In this document: one piece after another, positions 63,500 to 64,000 of the stretch
Layout: each line of letters starts with the position of its first letter
How positions within the stretch are numbered: position 1 is the stretch's first letter
Translations under genes and position numbers: made by a program
The notes under the pieces: generated by a model
Databases searched by the model: none
Told to the model about the DNA's origin: nothing
What the model saw: the letters and a program-made list of their open reading frames with translations, nothing else
Assembly: GCF_030503615.1 (NCBI RefSeq)
Contig: NZ_CP129963.1
Span: 1,984,001 to 2,048,000 of the forward strand
Direction: 5' to 3'
DNA length: 64,000 nucleotides
DNA from: Sphingobacterium sp. BN32
GTDB lineage: Bacteria; Bacteroidota; Bacteroidia; Sphingobacteriales; Sphingobacteriaceae

Positions 63500-64000
63500 C
63501 TACTTCTTTTTAGGCTTATTGCTCATAACGAACTCCAACTTTCCGCCATTCATCAAATCGTCGTGCGAAATCTTAAAATCTTTTATCTCCTTACCGTTCC
63601 AACTCACCTTACTCACATACAGATTCTTCTCCCCCTGATTTTTAGCCACGACGTTCAACGTTTTCCCATTCTCCAACTCTACCACTGCGGACTTCACCAA
63701 AGGACTACCGATCCAATAATGCGCATCCCCAGGAGCGACTGGATAAAAACCTAAAGAGGTAAATAAATACCAAGCCGACATCTGCCCGCAGTCATCATTT
63801 CCTCCTAAGCCGTCAGCGCCATTATTATATTGATGGCGAATAATCTCTCTTACCCGCTTTTGGGTTTTCCAAGGACTCTGCGTTACGTTATACAGGTACG
63901 CGACGTGGTGCGATGGCTCATTTCCATGAACGTAATTCCCGATGATCCCTTCCCGAGTAATATCCTCCGTTTTCTCGAAATATTTATCAGGCAGTTCCAT
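63500..64000 (-). CDS. GH92 alpha-mannosidase, C-terminal part (5' end outside window)
   Basis: The frame is open to the window edge, giving 166 residues of the C-terminus. Family 92 signatures are present: GNEPSHHVAYLYN and GNDDCGQMSAWYLFTSLGFYPV, which contribute catalytic acid and calcium-site residues, then the C-terminal beta domain. GH92 enzymes are exo-acting alpha-mannosidases that trim glycans, typically calcium-dependent and periplasmic. Together with the M60 peptidase at the other edge this suggests glycoprotein use. Confidence 0.92.
   Translation of the reverse strand: MELPDKYFEKTEDITREGIIGNYVHGNEPSHHVAYLYNVTQSPWKTQKRVREIIRHQYNNGADGLGGNDDCGQMSAWYLFTSLGFYPVAPGDAHYWIGSPLVKSAVVELENGKTLNVVAKNQGEKNLYVSKVSWNGKEIKDFKISHDDLMNGGKLEFVMSNKPKKK

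Overview
The window reads as a chromosomal segment of a Sphingobacterium-like member of the Bacteroidota (family Sphingobacteriaceae). This rests on moderate GC, the Bacteroidota promoter form TTTG-N19/20-TAnnTTTG upstream of both tRNA genes, a carotenoid operon with a CarR-type lycopene cyclase, lipoproteins and a PVC-type c-type cytochrome fusion, an M60 peptidase and a GH92 mannosidase at the two edges, and close similarity by eye to gene families typical of that group. Genus is an inference; no 16S gene is present.

Layout. 1-5.1 kb: the 3' end of an M60 metallopeptidase gene, a TlpA-like thiol-disulfide protein and clpB. 5.5-10.7 kb: a small unknown gene, then a tightly overlapping minus-strand carotenoid operon (MarR regulator, crtI, crtB, unknown secreted protein, crtZ, lycopene cyclase) headed by a perfect 7-bp inverted repeat. 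11.4-16 kb: lysC-lysA and serC-serA on the minus strand. 16.4-21.2 kb: gyrA overlapped by the first of two TPR protein genes. 21.3-27.4 kb: ZIP transporter, Dps, aldo/keto reductase, RluA-type pseudouridine synthase, Crp/Fnr regulator, pentapeptide-repeat protein and YkuD-type protein. 27.5-31 kb: prpBCD for propionate through the 2-methylcitrate cycle. 31.7-35 kb: acyl-CoA dehydrogenase and a hydratase/dehydrogenase with a degraded hydratase active site. 35.3-39 kb: small hypotheticals, acetyltransferases, a methyltransferase, a broken gene fragment. 39.2-45.9 kb: an apparent sugar-derivative cluster (ThuA-like, MFS, sugar isomerase/epimerase, SGNH-propeller-cytochrome c fusion). 46-51 kb: small regulators, phosphodiesterase family protein, methyltransferase. 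51-57.2 kb: biotin operon (ferritin-like diiron protein, bioF, bioD, bioB, bioA) divergent from a MocR-type regulator. 57-62.6 kb: tRNA-His, acyltransferase, methyltransferase remnant, tRNA-Leu, phosphoesterase. The right edge cuts a GH92 gene.

The most unusual signal is non-coding. Four intergenic islands (5138-5489, 10735-11382, 31039-31690, 47335-47746) share a modular architecture. Immediately at or after the stop codon of clpB, lysA, prpD, fadJ-like and a small unknown gene lie tandem degenerate heptads of the form NNNTAGA or NNNTAGT, always in the sense orientation of the preceding gene, usually ending in GAGTATGG or a close variant and a hairpin terminator. Because 7 is not a multiple of 3, each heptad moves the TAG by one frame, so three units stop all reading frames. 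The same islands carry long palindromes built from CCTTTCCTGG / CCAGGAAAGG modules and a second hairpin family ending in TTGGGTTTGAAAGGG. Two near-identical copies lie in inverted orientation on either side of the carotenoid operon.

The most interesting protein-level signal is the ferritin-like diiron protein that opens the biotin operon, in a cluster with no bioC, bioH or other recognisable pimeloyl-forming gene.
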